Of a stretch of 64,000 bases of DNA, positions 52,489-61,402 are shown one piece after another. Numbering within the stretch: position 1 is the first letter of the stretch; each line of letters opens with the position of its first letter. The DNA is from Bacteroidaceae bacterium (GTDB taxonomy: Bacteria; Bacteroidota; Bacteroidia; Bacteroidales; Bacteroidaceae): contig JAGCDQ010000056.1 in the NCBI GenBank assembly GCA_017651245.1, positions 1 through 64,000 of the forward strand, written 5' to 3'. The translations under genes and the position numbers were made by a program. The notes below the pieces were generated by a model. The model was not told where the DNA came from. It searched no databases and saw only the letters and a list, made by a program, of their open reading frames with translations.

Positions 52489-53736
52489 CTATGGGAGTTT
52501 CACGACAGCCCCCACAGGAATGTTGTCGGGGTCGGCAAAGGTGTTGACGCGAAGGAGGGCTCGCACAGAGTCCTTCGTGCCATAGTATTTCTGGGAAATG
52601 CGCGTGAGCGATTCACCTCGTTGCATCCTATGGGTGGTTGGGCGTTCTGGCTTCTTCTCTTCCGCCACCTTCACGCTGTCAGCCTTCTGTGCCTTGGCAA
52701 GCGAATCTTTATCCACCTTCGGTGCTGCAGGCTTAGTGGGCTTTGCGGGTTTGGTAGGCTTGGCAGGTGTTGTAGGTTTAGCAGGCTGTTCCACCTTCTG
52801 CACATTCTCAACTGCCTCTATATTCTGATGAATCAGATAGATAAAGAGACCTAACACTGCCAACAGCAACACGACAAGCGCAGTCACCCAGAAGCGTTTG
52901 TTGCTTGACTTCTTTTCTTGAGACTCATCCTCTTGTGTCTTAGGCTGTTCAGTCATCACGCGATGGAGGGCCTCCTGACGCTTCGTCTCATCATTAGGTT
53001 CATGTTCTTCCGTTGGAGTCTCTGGCATCACATACGTAATATCTCCATCATCATCATCGTCTATTTCTGAGTTTTCACTCTGTTGAGCTAAAGGTTGTGT
53101 ATTTTCCGTGTGAGCTTGAACTTCCTCTGGTTCCACATTCTTCTCCAATCTCTCCAGCAGCTTCTCCAGTCTCAACTTCTCTGCATTGGCTTTACGTGCT
53201 TCCTCCACAGCCTCTTCCATCTTTGCCTTTGCCTCCTCATATTGCTGACGGACTTCCTCCACACTTTCAGGCGTGGAAATGAGCAAATCAATACCGGCGA
53301 AAGCATCTTGCGGTGTCTCTACATGCTCAGGCTCAGGAACTTGTATCAATTTTTCTATCTCAACAGGCTTCTCTTCACTCACAGAAACTGAAGCTTCTAT
53401 TTCTGTATGTTCTGTGGTTTCCGTGTAAGATTGAGCATCACTTTCCGTGCGACCACTCAATACATCCACCACACTATCCTCTGCCGTGAAAGCCAGTTTC
53501 TTATATCCAGGGATGACAAAACGCTTGCCTGTGGACACATTCACACTCTCACGGTCACCAACCTCCACCAGTTTGAACGTACCTAAGCCCTTGATCTTGA
53601 CAACCTCTCCAGTCTTCAATGCCTCTACAATCGTATCAAAAAATGCCTTGGCGAAAGTGTCTGACACCTTCTTCGACACGCCCGACTTTCGTGCCAGTGT
53701 GTCGGCGATACTTTGGAATGATAGTTTCTCGTTCAT
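52489..53736 (-). CDS. HU-like DNA-binding domain / transmembrane / LysM protein
   Basis: 415 residues with an uncommon layout. Residues 1-92 are an HU/IHF-like domain (SIADTLARKSGVSKKVSDTF, VVKIKGLGTFKLVEVGDRESV, with the arm tip VSTGKRFVIPGYKKLAF). An acidic stretch and a coiled coil (about 158-200) follow, then KKSSNKR and one membrane helix (283-303). The outer part is a Pro/Lys/Ala-Thr linker (about 315-345, PAKPTKP repeats) ending in a LysM domain (367-414, THRMQRGESLTRISQKYYG...VGAVVKLP). Positive charges before the helix predict a cytoplasmic N-terminus, so DNA and peptidoglycan binding would lie on opposite sides of the membrane. It is 4 bases after an ordinary HU gene. Confidence 0.85.
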   Translation of the reverse strand: MNEKLSFQSIADTLARKSGVSKKVSDTFAKAFFDTIVEALKTGEVVKIKGLGTFKLVEVGDRESVNVSTGKRFVIPGYKKLAFTAEDSVVDVLSGRTESDAQSYTETTEHTEIEASVSVSEEKPVEIEKLIQVPEPEHVETPQDAFAGIDLLISTPESVEEVRQQYEEAKAKMEEAVEEARKANAEKLRLEKLLERLEKNVEPEEVQAHTENTQPLAQQSENSEIDDDDDGDITYVMPETPTEEHEPNDETKRQEALHRVMTEQPKTQEDESQEKKSSNKRFWVTALVVLLLAVLGLFIYLIHQNIEAVENVQKVEQPAKPTTPAKPTKPAKPTKPAAPKVDKDSLAKAQKADSVKVAEEKKPERPTTHRMQRGESLTRISQKYYGTKDSVRALLRVNTFADPDNIPVGAVVKLP

Positions 53737-53740
53737 AAGG

Positions 53741-54019
53741 CTATTCTTTGTTGAGTTGCGCCTTCAGTGCCGCACTCATTTTATAGCTGAGTGTGGTCTT
53801 CGACGGTACCACCATATAGGTCTTGGAGGTAGGGTTATAAATCTTGCGACTTGCTTTCTCACGAGGTTCAAACGAACCAAAGCCCTGAATGGTCACGCTG
53901 TTGCCATCGGCAATTTCATCCAGCACAACACCAATCAGCGAAGAAGAAAGTTCCTTCACTTCGTCCATCTCGAGGTGGGTCTTCTGCGAGATTCTTTCTA
54001 AAAATTCCTTGTTCGTCAT
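53741..54019 (-). CDS. HU/IHF family DNA-binding protein
   Basis: 92 residues, typical HU length. MTNKEFLERISQKTHLEMDEVKELSSSLIGVV is the helical half and GNSVTIQGFGSFEPREKASRKIYNPTSKTYMVVPSKTTLSYK the beta-arm half, including the GFGSFEPREKA signature. The arm lacks the usual Asn-Pro pair at the exact tip (YNPTSKT is close to it). It overlaps rimO by 4 bases and lies 4 bases before the HU-LysM gene, so the two HU-type proteins are made together. Confidence 0.92.
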   Translation of the reverse strand: MTNKEFLERISQKTHLEMDEVKELSSSLIGVVLDEIADGNSVTIQGFGSFEPREKASRKIYNPTSKTYMVVPSKTTLSYKMSAALKAQLNKE

Positions 54020-55317
54020 CTTGTCACTTTACCATATAAATCAAAATCGTCGGAATCAACGACCTGAACATTGTAGAAACATCCTTTTCTTAACGTGCCA
54101 TCAGCCACAGGTATCAGCACTTCGGGGTCAACCTCTGGTGAGTCAAATTCCGTACGTCCCACATAATACTCCCCTTCTTTGCGGTCGATGATGACCTTGA
54201 GAACTTTCCCCACTTTTTCTGCCTGCACCTCTGCCGAAATGCCCTGCTGCAAATCCATCAACTCACTGAGCCTCCGTTGCTTCACCTCGTCTGGCACCTC
54301 ATCCTCAAAGTTCTTCTGAGCGGGCGTACCCTCCTCTTCCGAATAGGCAAATGCCCCCATCCTGTCAAAGCGTGCCCAACGCACAAACTCTTTCAATTCC
54401 TCAAACTCCTGCTCTCCTTCACCTGGGAATCCAACCATCAAGGTGGTGCGTAAGGCAATACCCGGCACTTCCTTCCTGATGCGCTCAATCAGTTCGTAGG
54501 TCTCCTCCTTGTTCACATGGCGTTGCATGTTAGTGAGCACCTTCGTACTGATGTGTTGCAGGGCGATATCCAGATACTTGCATACATTCTTTTTCTCCCT
54601 GATCACCCTCAGCAACTCCCAAGGGAAATTCATCGGATAGGCATAATGGAGGCGAATCCACTTCACACCCTTCACCTCACTCATCCGCTCCACCAGTTCC
54701 GCTATCTTCTGTTCGCCATAAAGGTCTATGCCATAGTAAGTCAGCTCCTGCGCGATCACCTGAAACTCCTTCACACCCTCACTCACCAAGTGCTCCACCT
54801 CTGCCACAATCTCCTCCATCGGACGGCTCTGATGATGTCCTGTAATCAAAGGGATGGCACAATAGGCACAATGACGGTCACAACCCTCCGAAACCTTCAG
54901 GTAGGCATAGTGCTTGGGAGTCGTCAGGCGGCGTTCATTCTGGCGTTCCTGCTGATACACCTTTCCCAAGTCATTCAGCAGATTCTTCCAGTCGAACTTG
55001 CCATAAAACTTGTCCACCTGCGGAATCTCATGCCCCAGCTCCTTCATGAAGCGCTGAGAGAGACATCCCATCACATACACCTGCTTCACACGCCCTTCTT
55101 CCTTTGCCTGACACAGTTCCAGAATCATGTTCACACTTTCTTCCTGTGCGTCAGCAATGAAACCGCACGTATTCACCACCACAATCTCACCCTGCGGATG
55201 TTCGCTGTCATGCGTCACATGGTACCCATTCAACTCCAACTGGCGAATCAGCCTTTCCGAATCCACCAGATTCTTCGAGCACCCCAAAGTGATTATATCT
55301 ATCGTATTCCTCTTCAA
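54016..55317 (-). CDS. rimO: Ribosomal protein S12 methylthiotransferase RimO
   Basis: 433 residues. The N-terminal UPF0004 domain carries cluster-binding cysteines (LGCSKN, VNTCGFI, MGCLSQR), the radical-SAM core has CDRHCAYCAIP (CxxxCxxC), and the C-terminus is a TRAM domain (about 370-433). It adds a methylthio group to an Asp of ribosomal protein S12 using two iron-sulfur clusters. It lies between ftsY and the HU genes, a common order in Bacteroidota. Confidence 0.95.
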   Translation of the reverse strand: MKRNTIDIITLGCSKNLVDSERLIRQLELNGYHVTHDSEHPQGEIVVVNTCGFIADAQEESVNMILELCQAKEEGRVKQVYVMGCLSQRFMKELGHEIPQVDKFYGKFDWKNLLNDLGKVYQQERQNERRLTTPKHYAYLKVSEGCDRHCAYCAIPLITGHHQSRPMEEIVAEVEHLVSEGVKEFQVIAQELTYYGIDLYGEQKIAELVERMSEVKGVKWIRLHYAYPMNFPWELLRVIREKKNVCKYLDIALQHISTKVLTNMQRHVNKEETYELIERIRKEVPGIALRTTLMVGFPGEGEQEFEELKEFVRWARFDRMGAFAYSEEEGTPAQKNFEDEVPDEVKQRRLSELMDLQQGISAEVQAEKVGKVLKVIIDRKEGEYYVGRTEFDSPEVDPEVLIPVADGTLRKGCFYNVQVVDSDDFDLYGKVTR

Positions 55318-55391
55318 AATCTTAACTTTAACGATAACCTTAACAGCCTTCGACCTTTAATTTTCAACTTTCAACTCTCAATTTTCAACTT

Positions 55392-56351
55392 TCAACCCTC
55401 TCCAAACAAGCTTTCCACAAACGCCTTGCGGTTGAATGCCTGCAAGTCTTCCATTCCTTCTCCCAGTCCAATATACCGCACTGGAATCTTGAACTGGTCG
55501 CTGATGCCGATGACCACACCACCCTTTGCCGTTCCATCCAGTTTGGTGATGGCCATTGAAGTAACTTCCGTTGCCTTGGTGAACTGTTTCGCCTGTTCAA
55601 AGGCATTCTGTCCTGTCGAGCCATCCAGCACCAGCATCACGTCATCAGCCTCATAGCCAGCAGCCTTCTTCACAGCGTTCTTTATCTTGGTCAACTCATT
55701 CATCAAGCCCACCTTGTTGTGCAGACGACCAGCCGTGTCGATAATCAGCACGTCTGCCCCATTTGCCTTAGCTGAGCTGACAGCATCAAATGCCACAGCG
55801 GCAGGGTCACTGCCCATCTGCTGCTTCACCACAGACACTCCCACTCGTTCACCCCAGATGCAAATCTGCTCCACTGCTGCTGCACGGAAAGTATCGGCAG
55901 CACCCAGATACACCTTCAGACCTGCTTCCTTGAACTGATATGCCAACTTGCCAATCGTGGTCGTCTTGCCCACGCCATTCACACCCACCACCAGAATAAT
56001 GTAAGGCTTATGTGCGCCCTCTGGTATCTGGAAACCCTCCGTGTCCTCTGTGTTATTCTCAGTCAGCAAACCAGCAATCTCCTCACGCAAAATCTTGTTC
56101 AGCTCATCCGTGCCCACATACTTGTCGCGAGCCACCCTTTCCTCTATCCTGCGGATAATCTCCAACGTCGTGTCCACACCCACATCACTCGTGATCAGCA
56201 CCTCCTCCAAATCGTCCAACACATCATCATCCACCTTCGACTTGCCTGCCACCGCACGGGCAATCTTGCCAAACACGCTTTCCTTCGTCTTGGCGAGTCC
56301 ATTATCCAGCGTCTCCTTCTTTTTCTTGGAGAACATATCAAAAAATCCCAT
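55392..56351 (-). CDS. ftsY: Signal recognition particle receptor FtsY
   Basis: 319 residues: a short basic N-terminus, an SRP-GTPase helical bundle (about 15-100) and the NG GTPase domain with VGVNGVGKTTTIGKLA (G1), DTFRAAAVEQ, IIDTAGRLHNKVGLMNEL (G3) and ITKLDGTAKGGVVIG (G4). It docks ribosome-SRP complexes at the membrane. It lacks the long acidic region of the E. coli protein, as is usual in this phylum. Low-complexity TTTCAACT units fill the spacer to rimO. Confidence 0.95.
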   Translation of the reverse strand: MGFFDMFSKKKKETLDNGLAKTKESVFGKIARAVAGKSKVDDDVLDDLEEVLITSDVGVDTTLEIIRRIEERVARDKYVGTDELNKILREEIAGLLTENNTEDTEGFQIPEGAHKPYIILVVGVNGVGKTTTIGKLAYQFKEAGLKVYLGAADTFRAAAVEQICIWGERVGVSVVKQQMGSDPAAVAFDAVSSAKANGADVLIIDTAGRLHNKVGLMNELTKIKNAVKKAAGYEADDVMLVLDGSTGQNAFEQAKQFTKATEVTSMAITKLDGTAKGGVVIGISDQFKIPVRYIGLGEGMEDLQAFNRKAFVESLFGEG

Positions 56352-56382
56352 ATCTTTTTCCTTTTTTTCTACTTATTAGTGG

Positions 56383-56414
56383 CAAAGGTACGAATAAGTG
56401 AGAGAACAACCAAA
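56383..56414 (-). promoter_or_regulatory. Promoter of ftsY
   Basis: On the minus strand TTTG (56414-56411), 20 bases, then TACCTTTG (56390-56383), 32 bases before the start codon. Confidence 0.8.
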
Positions 56415-56481
56415 TAAATTTGGATTTTTCCGAACAAATGCACCTTCGGCAGAGCCAAAGGTACAGAGTTTCAGCGAGAAA

Positions 56482-56512
56482 ACAAAAAAACCTCCCCAAA
56501 AATTGGAGAGGT
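56482..56512 (-). terminator. Terminator of rpmB-rpmG-DUF4295
   Basis: On the minus strand ACCTCTCCA pairs with TGGGGAGGT (one G-U) and is followed by TTTTTTG. A second small hairpin (AAAGCAC/GTGCTTT, 56531-56550) lies between it and the stop codon. Confidence 0.75.
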
Positions 56513-56564
56513 TAAGTGTTTTTACCCGTCAAAGCACCCAAAAGTGCTTTGCAAGCGCATGTTT

Positions 56565-56717
56565 TTAATGCTTCATGTATTCCTTCACCATGTCGGCAGG
56601 AATCATCTTCTCATCAAATGCGTATGCACCAGTCTTTGGAGACTTAAACATCTTGATGACCTTAGTGTAAGAGCGACCATCCTTGTTCTGGAGGGTAGCG
56701 ACGGTTTTTTTTGCCAT
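56565..56717 (-). CDS. DUF4295 family protein
   Basis: 50 residues. It begins MAKKTVATLQNKDGRSYTKV and continues IKMFKSPKTGAYAFDEKM, the DUF4295 signature. It is a small basic protein encoded next to L28 and L33 throughout Bacteroidota, so a ribosome-associated role is likely though unproven. It starts 9 bases after the end of rpmG. Confidence 0.9.
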   Translation of the reverse strand: MAKKTVATLQNKDGRSYTKVIKMFKSPKTGAYAFDEKMIPADMVKEYMKH

Positions 56718-56726
56718 AGTCTAATC

Positions 56727-56915
56727 TTATTTAATCTCCTTATGAACTGTCATTCTCTTAAGGATGGGGTTATACTTCTTCAGCTCCAGACGGTCTGGAG
56801 TGTTCTTGCGGTTCTTTGTAGTGATGTATCTTGAAGTTCCAGGAAGACCGCTATCCTTCATTTCTGTGCACTCAAGGATGACCTGTACACGATTGCCTTT
56901 AGCTTTCTTTGCCAT
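56727..56915 (-). CDS. rpmG: 50S ribosomal protein L33
   Basis: 62 residues: [20 protein letters not shown] and then [20 protein letters not shown] with the family's KKYNP end. The zinc-binding cysteines of the C+ form are missing apart from one Cys, so this is the zinc-independent type. It lies between rpmB and the DUF4295 gene. Confidence 0.96.
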   Translation of the reverse strand: MAKKAKGNRVQVILECTEMKDSGLPGTSRYITTKNRKNTPDRLELKKYNPILKRMTVHKEIK

Positions 56916-56941
56916 AGTTCTGTTCTCCTTACTTTAATTGA

Positions 56942-57202
56942 TTAGCCAATAACCTGGATGTCTTTCCAAGCGCAGTGTCCCTTAGCCACAGCCTGCTTCA
57001 GCGCAGCGTCAAGACCGATGCGGTTGATGATTCTGAGACCAGCTGCACTCACCTTGAGCACAATCCAGCAATCCTCCTCTACATAGTAGAATTTCTTCGT
57101 GAACAAGTTGACATCGAATGTCCTCTTTGTTCTGCGCAGTGAGTGAGACACGTTGTTTCCCACCACAGCCTTTTTACCTGTAATCTGACAAATTTTTGAC
57201 AT
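56942..57202 (-). CDS. rpmB: 50S ribosomal protein L28
   Basis: 86 residues: [20 protein letters not shown] and [19 protein letters not shown] are the L28 signatures, followed by the [18 protein letters not shown] helix. It is the first gene of the rpmB-rpmG-DUF4295 unit. Confidence 0.96.
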   Translation of the reverse strand: MSKICQITGKKAVVGNNVSHSLRRTKRTFDVNLFTKKFYYVEEDCWIVLKVSAAGLRIINRIGLDAALKQAVAKGHCAWKDIQVIG

Positions 57203-57227
57203 TTTCTTGTTATTCTTTTGTAATTTT

Positions 57228-57235
57228 CAAATCTA
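57228..57235 (-). promoter_or_regulatory. Possible -7 box of rpmB
   Basis: TAGATTTG on the minus strand, 26 bases before rpmB. No TTG at the right distance, so only weak support. The rest of the 256-base spacer to tRNA-Arg shows no gene. Confidence 0.35.
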
Positions 57236-57458
57236 ATTTTACTTGGAGAAGTACAGGTCTTCACGATTCCGGCAGGCCCGCAATGCCCACCTTGCGAAAT
57301 TTGGAACGCTCAACCCTTTTTGTTTTTGAAAATTAGGGGTGTTTCTTAATTTGTTGGGATTAAATATCCCTTGCCCTGCCACGGGCTATCCATCAAATCT
57401 TTCCCTCACCTCTCGTCTTGCAAGCAAGCTTTCATCCGCTCTTTGAGGAAAATCTTTG

Positions 57459-57532
57459 TGATCCGGTTGGGATTCGAACCCAAGACCCACAGCTTAGAAG
57501 GCTGTTGCTCTATCCAGCTGAGCTACCGGACC
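57459..57532 (-). tRNA. trnR: tRNA-Arg (TCT)
   Basis: On the minus strand: acceptor GGTCCGG/CCGGATC (one G-U), D-arm GCTCAGCTGGATAGAGC, anticodon stem CAGCC/GGCTG type around CTTCTAA (anticodon TCT), and T-arm GGGTTCGAATCCC. The 3' CCA is not encoded. It has its own promoter about 110 bases upstream. Confidence 0.95.
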
Positions 57533-57644
57533 ATCCTCTCATGGACTTCCGTCCTTCTCTCAGGTCTCATCCACTCGGAGTTTTTACGCATGGCTCAGCC
57601 ACACAAAACATCATGCACGGACATAGCCCACGCAATTTGCGGAT

Positions 57645-57677
57645 GCAAAGGTAGCGCTTTTTCACGAGCCCACCAAA
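57645..57677 (-). promoter_or_regulatory. Promoter of tRNA-Arg
   Basis: On the minus strand TTTG (57677-57674), 21 bases, then TACCTTTG (57652-57645). The long gap to the tRNA implies a processed 5' leader. Confidence 0.65.
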
Positions 57678-57777
57678 TTTTCCACCAATTATTTTTTCTT
57701 ACACAACAAAAATTGTGTCAATCCCTCACCAATGCATAAAAGAGGTTGCCAATGGCCGTCTCTCTGATGGGTTGTTC

Positions 57778-58953
57778 CTACCCTATCAATGCGTCTGCCA
57801 GCACCTTAAGGTCCTCAATCGTTTTGGCCTTGACGGTGGATTCGACGGTGACGATGGGTTCGATGATGGTGATGTTCTTCATCGCCTCCATCGCCTCTCG
57901 CATCTTCTTGCCTGATGCGGGTGCCCAAGTGCCGTTCTCCACGAAGGCCACCTTACGATTCTGGTAGGTCTTGATGCGAAGGTGGTTGATGAAGTCTTCC
58001 ATAATGGGCATGACGCCGCCATCATAGGTAGGTGCACAGAGCACCATGCGGTCATAGCGGAAGGCATCTTCCACAGCCTCATGAAGGTCATCACGGGCAA
58101 TGTCGGAAGTGGACACTTTCACATCTGATTTCTCACGGATGATGTCAGCCAATGCAAGGGCTGCCTTGGCGGTGTTGCCATGCAGGGAGCAATAAGCAAT
58201 GAAAATGCCCTCGTTCTCAGGTTCATACTTGCTCCATGTGTCATAGAGACCGATGTAGTAACCCAGGTCTTCGGAGAGGACAGGACCATGCAATGGACAA
58301 ATCTGCTGGATATCGAGAGTGGCAGCCTTCTTGAGGAGGTTCTGCACCATCGCACCATACTTGCCCACAATGTTGAAGTAGTAGCGGCGAGCCTCACAAG
58401 CCCAACCCTCGTCATCTTCTTCTTCCTTGCAAAGAGCACCAAACTTGCCGAAGCCATCAGCAGAGAAGAGTATTTTGGTCTTCTGGTCGTAGGTCATCAT
58501 CACCTCTGGCCAGTGAATCATGGGTGCCATGAAGAACTGCAGGGTGTGCTCACCCAGTGAAAGGGTTTCTCCTTCCTTCACCACCTGAATACGGGCACTG
58601 AAATCCGCCTCGAAGAAACGCTTGAACATCGCTACTGCCTTCTGAGAACAAACAGCAATCATGTTGGGGTATTTCTCCATGATGAACTGCACGCTGCCTC
58701 CGTGGTCGGGTTCGAGGTGCTGCACAATCAGGTAGTCAGGTGTCTTACCACCCAATGCCTTCTCCAGATTCTTCTCCCACTCTGCGGTCTTGGTCGCATC
58801 CACCGTATCCATGATGGCGACTTTCTCATCGTCAATCAGGTAGGAGTTGTAGGAAACACCCAGTGGCACATCATACTGCCCCTCAAAAAGGTCTATATCA
58901 AGGTCATCCACACCGATGTACTTCACACCTGGTGCAATTAAATCGTATTTCAT
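57778..58953 (-). CDS. FprA-type diiron flavoprotein
   Basis: 391 residues. The N-terminal metallo-beta-lactamase-like domain binds a diiron site through HLEPDHGG (His79, Glu81, Asp83, His84), HWPEVMMTYD and PLHGPV; the C-terminal flavodoxin domain starts near residue 247 (GIFIAYCSLHGNTAKAALALADII) and ends TWAPASGKKMREAM. This is an A-type flavoprotein that reduces oxygen to water or nitric oxide to nitrous oxide, a protective role in anaerobes. It lies 22 bases after pgi on the same strand. Confidence 0.92.
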   Translation of the reverse strand: MKYDLIAPGVKYIGVDDLDIDLFEGQYDVPLGVSYNSYLIDDEKVAIMDTVDATKTAEWEKNLEKALGGKTPDYLIVQHLEPDHGGSVQFIMEKYPNMIAVCSQKAVAMFKRFFEADFSARIQVVKEGETLSLGEHTLQFFMAPMIHWPEVMMTYDQKTKILFSADGFGKFGALCKEEEDDEGWACEARRYYFNIVGKYGAMVQNLLKKAATLDIQQICPLHGPVLSEDLGYYIGLYDTWSKYEPENEGIFIAYCSLHGNTAKAALALADIIREKSDVKVSTSDIARDDLHEAVEDAFRYDRMVLCAPTYDGGVMPIMEDFINHLRIKTYQNRKVAFVENGTWAPASGKKMREAMEAMKNITIIEPIVTVESTVKAKTIEDLKVLADALIG

Positions 58954-58974
58954 TGTTTAATATATTAATGTGTA

Positions 58975-60309
58975 TTATTTCAGTCTTTCCTGAATGGCTT
59001 TGCTTTCAGCCTCGTAGCCAGGTTTGTTGAGGAGGGCGAACATATTCTTCTTGTATGCCTCCACACCTGGTTGGTTGAACGGATTGACACCCAGAATCAA
59101 ACCAGAGATGCCACAACCCTTCTCGAAGAAGTAGATGAGCTGACCGATGTTGTACTCATCGAGTTTCTCAATAGAAATCTTGATGTTGGGCACACCACCG
59201 TCCACATGAGCCAACTGAGTGCCCAGCTCTGCCATCTTGTTCACCTCGTCAATGCGCTTGCCTGCGAGGAAGTTCAGACCATCAAGGTTCTCCTCATCTG
59301 AAGGCACAGCCAGACAGGTGTTGGGCTTCTCCACAGAAATCACGGTCTCGAAGATGGTGCGTTCACCATCCTGAATCCACTGACCCATCGAGTGGAGGTC
59401 GGTGGTGAGGTCAACCGATGCAGGGAAGATGCCCTTGCCATCCTTGCCTTCACTCTCGCCATAGAGCTGCTTCCACCATTCACCAAGGTTATGAAGCTTG
59501 GGCTGATAGTTCGCCATGATTTCTATTTTCTTGCCACTCTGGTAGATGGCATTGCGGATAGCTGCATAGACAGCGGCTGGATTCTCCTTGCAAGGAACAT
59601 CGACAGCACACTGCTTCTCCATATCCTGAGCACCCTTCACAAGGGCTGCAATGTCGTAACCTGCCACAGCGATGGGCAACAGACCTACAGGCGTAAGCAC
59701 TGAGAAACGACCACCCACATTGTCTGGGATGATGAAGGACTTGTAACCTTCCTTGTCAGCCGTCGTGCGGGCAGCACCTCTCTTGGCATCGGTAATGGCT
59801 ACAATCACTTTCTTAGCTTCTTCCTTGCCACGCTGTTCCTCACACATCTTCTTCAGGAGACGGAAGGTGATAGCCGTCTCAGTCGTTGTGCCAGACTTAG
59901 ATATATTGATGACGCCAAACTTCACACCCTTCAGGTAGTCAATCATCTCAGAGAGGTAATCCTCACCGATGTTGTTACCAGCAAACAAGATGCGTGGAGT
60001 CTTGGAAGGCTTCAACCAGCCGAAGGTGTTGGAAAGGGCATCGATGACCATGCGGGCACCCAGATAGGAACCTCCGATACCAGCCACCACGACAGCCTCA
60101 CAATTCTCCTGCAGCACCTTGGCGGTGGCGTTCAATTCTGCAATAAACTCGGGGGTGATGGAACTTGGAAGGTGCATCCAACCCAAGAAATCGTTACCAG
60201 CACATGTACCCTGCTCAAGAGCCTCCTGAGCAGCCTTCACCTGAGGTTCCATAGCCTCAATCGCTCCTGCCTTCACAAACGAGGCAGCTTTTGTAATGTC
60301 AATTTTCAT
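58975..60309 (-). CDS. pgi: Glucose-6-phosphate isomerase
   Basis: 444 residues, the short bacterial form that interconverts glucose-6- and fructose-6-phosphate. Signatures are [21 protein letters not shown], the sugar-phosphate site [19 protein letters not shown], and [32 protein letters not shown] with the catalytic Glu and His. The C-terminal [13 protein letters not shown]-like block ([15 protein letters not shown]) is present. It lies 27 bases after gpsA. Confidence 0.96.
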   Translation of the reverse strand: MKIDITKAASFVKAGAIEAMEPQVKAAQEALEQGTCAGNDFLGWMHLPSSITPEFIAELNATAKVLQENCEAVVVAGIGGSYLGARMVIDALSNTFGWLKPSKTPRILFAGNNIGEDYLSEMIDYLKGVKFGVINISKSGTTTETAITFRLLKKMCEEQRGKEEAKKVIVAITDAKRGAARTTADKEGYKSFIIPDNVGGRFSVLTPVGLLPIAVAGYDIAALVKGAQDMEKQCAVDVPCKENPAAVYAAIRNAIYQSGKKIEIMANYQPKLHNLGEWWKQLYGESEGKDGKGIFPASVDLTTDLHSMGQWIQDGERTIFETVISVEKPNTCLAVPSDEENLDGLNFLAGKRIDEVNKMAELGTQLAHVDGGVPNIKISIEKLDEYNIGQLIYFFEKGCGISGLILGVNPFNQPGVEAYKKNMFALLNKPGYEAESKAIQERLK

Positions 60310-60335
60310 AGTTATATGGTTTTAGTTGTTGATTG

Positions 60336-61337
60336 TCATCTCAGTGAGTCACTCAATATCTTGATCTCCACTGCTGGAGAAATCTTCTCGTAGAGGATGT
60401 TATAGACAGCATCCAGTATCGGCATGTTCACATGATAGCGTTTGTTGAGAATCTTCATACAGTTGGTGCCGTAATAGCCCTCGGCAATCATCTCCATTTC
60501 CAACTGTGCCGTCTTGACCGAATAGCCCTGCCCGATCATCGTTCCAAACACACGGTTGCGTGAGAAGTTGGAATACATCGTCACCAACAGGTCACCCAGA
60601 TAGGCTGAATCGCTCACATGACGATCTTCTGGCTGCACTGACTTCAAGAACCGCTTCATCTCCTGCAAGGCATTCGACACCAGCACCGCCTGGAAGTTGT
60701 CACCCCATTTCAATCCGTGACAGATACCTGCCGCAATGGCATACACGTTCTTCAGCACAGAGGAGTATTCGATACCCTCAATGTCGGGCGACACATTAGT
60801 CTTCACATACTTGTTGGCAAACAAATCTGCCACCACCTGTGCATTGTCCAAGTCACGACATCCGATGGTCAGGTAACAGAGACGGTCAAGTGCCACCTCC
60901 TCCGCATGACTGGGACCCCCAATACAAGCCACCTGTTCTTCAGGCACATTGTACTGACGTTCGAAGTAGCGGCTCACGGTCAGGCTCTCTTCGGGCACGA
61001 TACCCTTGATGGCGGTCACAATCATCTTCTCCCGCATGTTTGCTTTCAGCTTCTTCAGGTGGCTCTTGATGTAGGGCGAAGGAATGACAAAGATGAGCGT
61101 GTCATTGTTCTTCACCACCTCATTGATGTCACTCGAGAAGTTGATTCTGTCCACATCGAAGTGAACACCCGTCAGGTAGGCTGGATTGTGGTGCATGCGC
61201 TTGAAGTCCTCAATACGGTCATCCCTGCGCATATACCATGTTATCTTTTCTTCGTGGTGCATGACAATCTTTGCGATAGCTGTTGCCCAGCTACCACCAC
61301 CCAAGATTGCCACTCGTCCACAAGATTGAAATTGCAT
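60336..61337 (-). CDS. gpsA: Glycerol-3-phosphate dehydrogenase [NAD(P)+]
   Basis: 333 residues. The NAD-binding start is AILGGGSWATAIAKIV, followed by the conserved VTAIKGIVPEE, ACIGGPSHAEEVA, EYSSVLKNVYAIAAGICHGLKWGDNFQAVLV with the catalytic Lys, and AYLGDLLVTMYSNFSRNRVFG. It makes sn-glycerol-3-phosphate for phospholipids. Its upstream side is interrupted by the repeat-flanked GxxExxY gene, so the old link to lysS may have been broken by an insertion. Confidence 0.96.
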   Translation of the reverse strand: MQFQSCGRVAILGGGSWATAIAKIVMHHEEKITWYMRRDDRIEDFKRMHHNPAYLTGVHFDVDRINFSSDINEVVKNNDTLIFVIPSPYIKSHLKKLKANMREKMIVTAIKGIVPEESLTVSRYFERQYNVPEEQVACIGGPSHAEEVALDRLCYLTIGCRDLDNAQVVADLFANKYVKTNVSPDIEGIEYSSVLKNVYAIAAGICHGLKWGDNFQAVLVSNALQEMKRFLKSVQPEDRHVSDSAYLGDLLVTMYSNFSRNRVFGTMIGQGYSVKTAQLEMEMIAEGYYGTNCMKILNKRYHVNMPILDAVYNILYEKISPAVEIKILSDSLR

Positions 61338-61365
61338 AATATGTTAAAATTAAATTGTCCTTTTA

Positions 61366-61384
61366 TTGCGGCAAGCCGCCGAAA
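61366..61384 (+). repeat. GxxExxY-flanking inverted repeat, left arm
   Basis: TTGCGGCAAGCCGCCGAAA, the exact reverse complement of 61876-61894. It holds its own palindrome GCGGC-AA-GCCGC. Inside the arm, A-rich sequence continues towards the gene. Confidence 0.9.
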
Positions 61385-61402
61385 AAAAACAAATAAAAAT
61401 AA

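Noticed and set aside
54517-55656. 379-codon plus-strand frame opposite rimO and ftsY
   Set aside because: It crosses two real genes and their spacer on the other strand and has the His/Leu composition of a shadow frame.
57701-57718. Palindrome ACACAACAAAAATTGTGT as terminator of fprA
   Set aside because: The stem is short and on the minus strand it is followed by A-rich, not T-rich, sequence.
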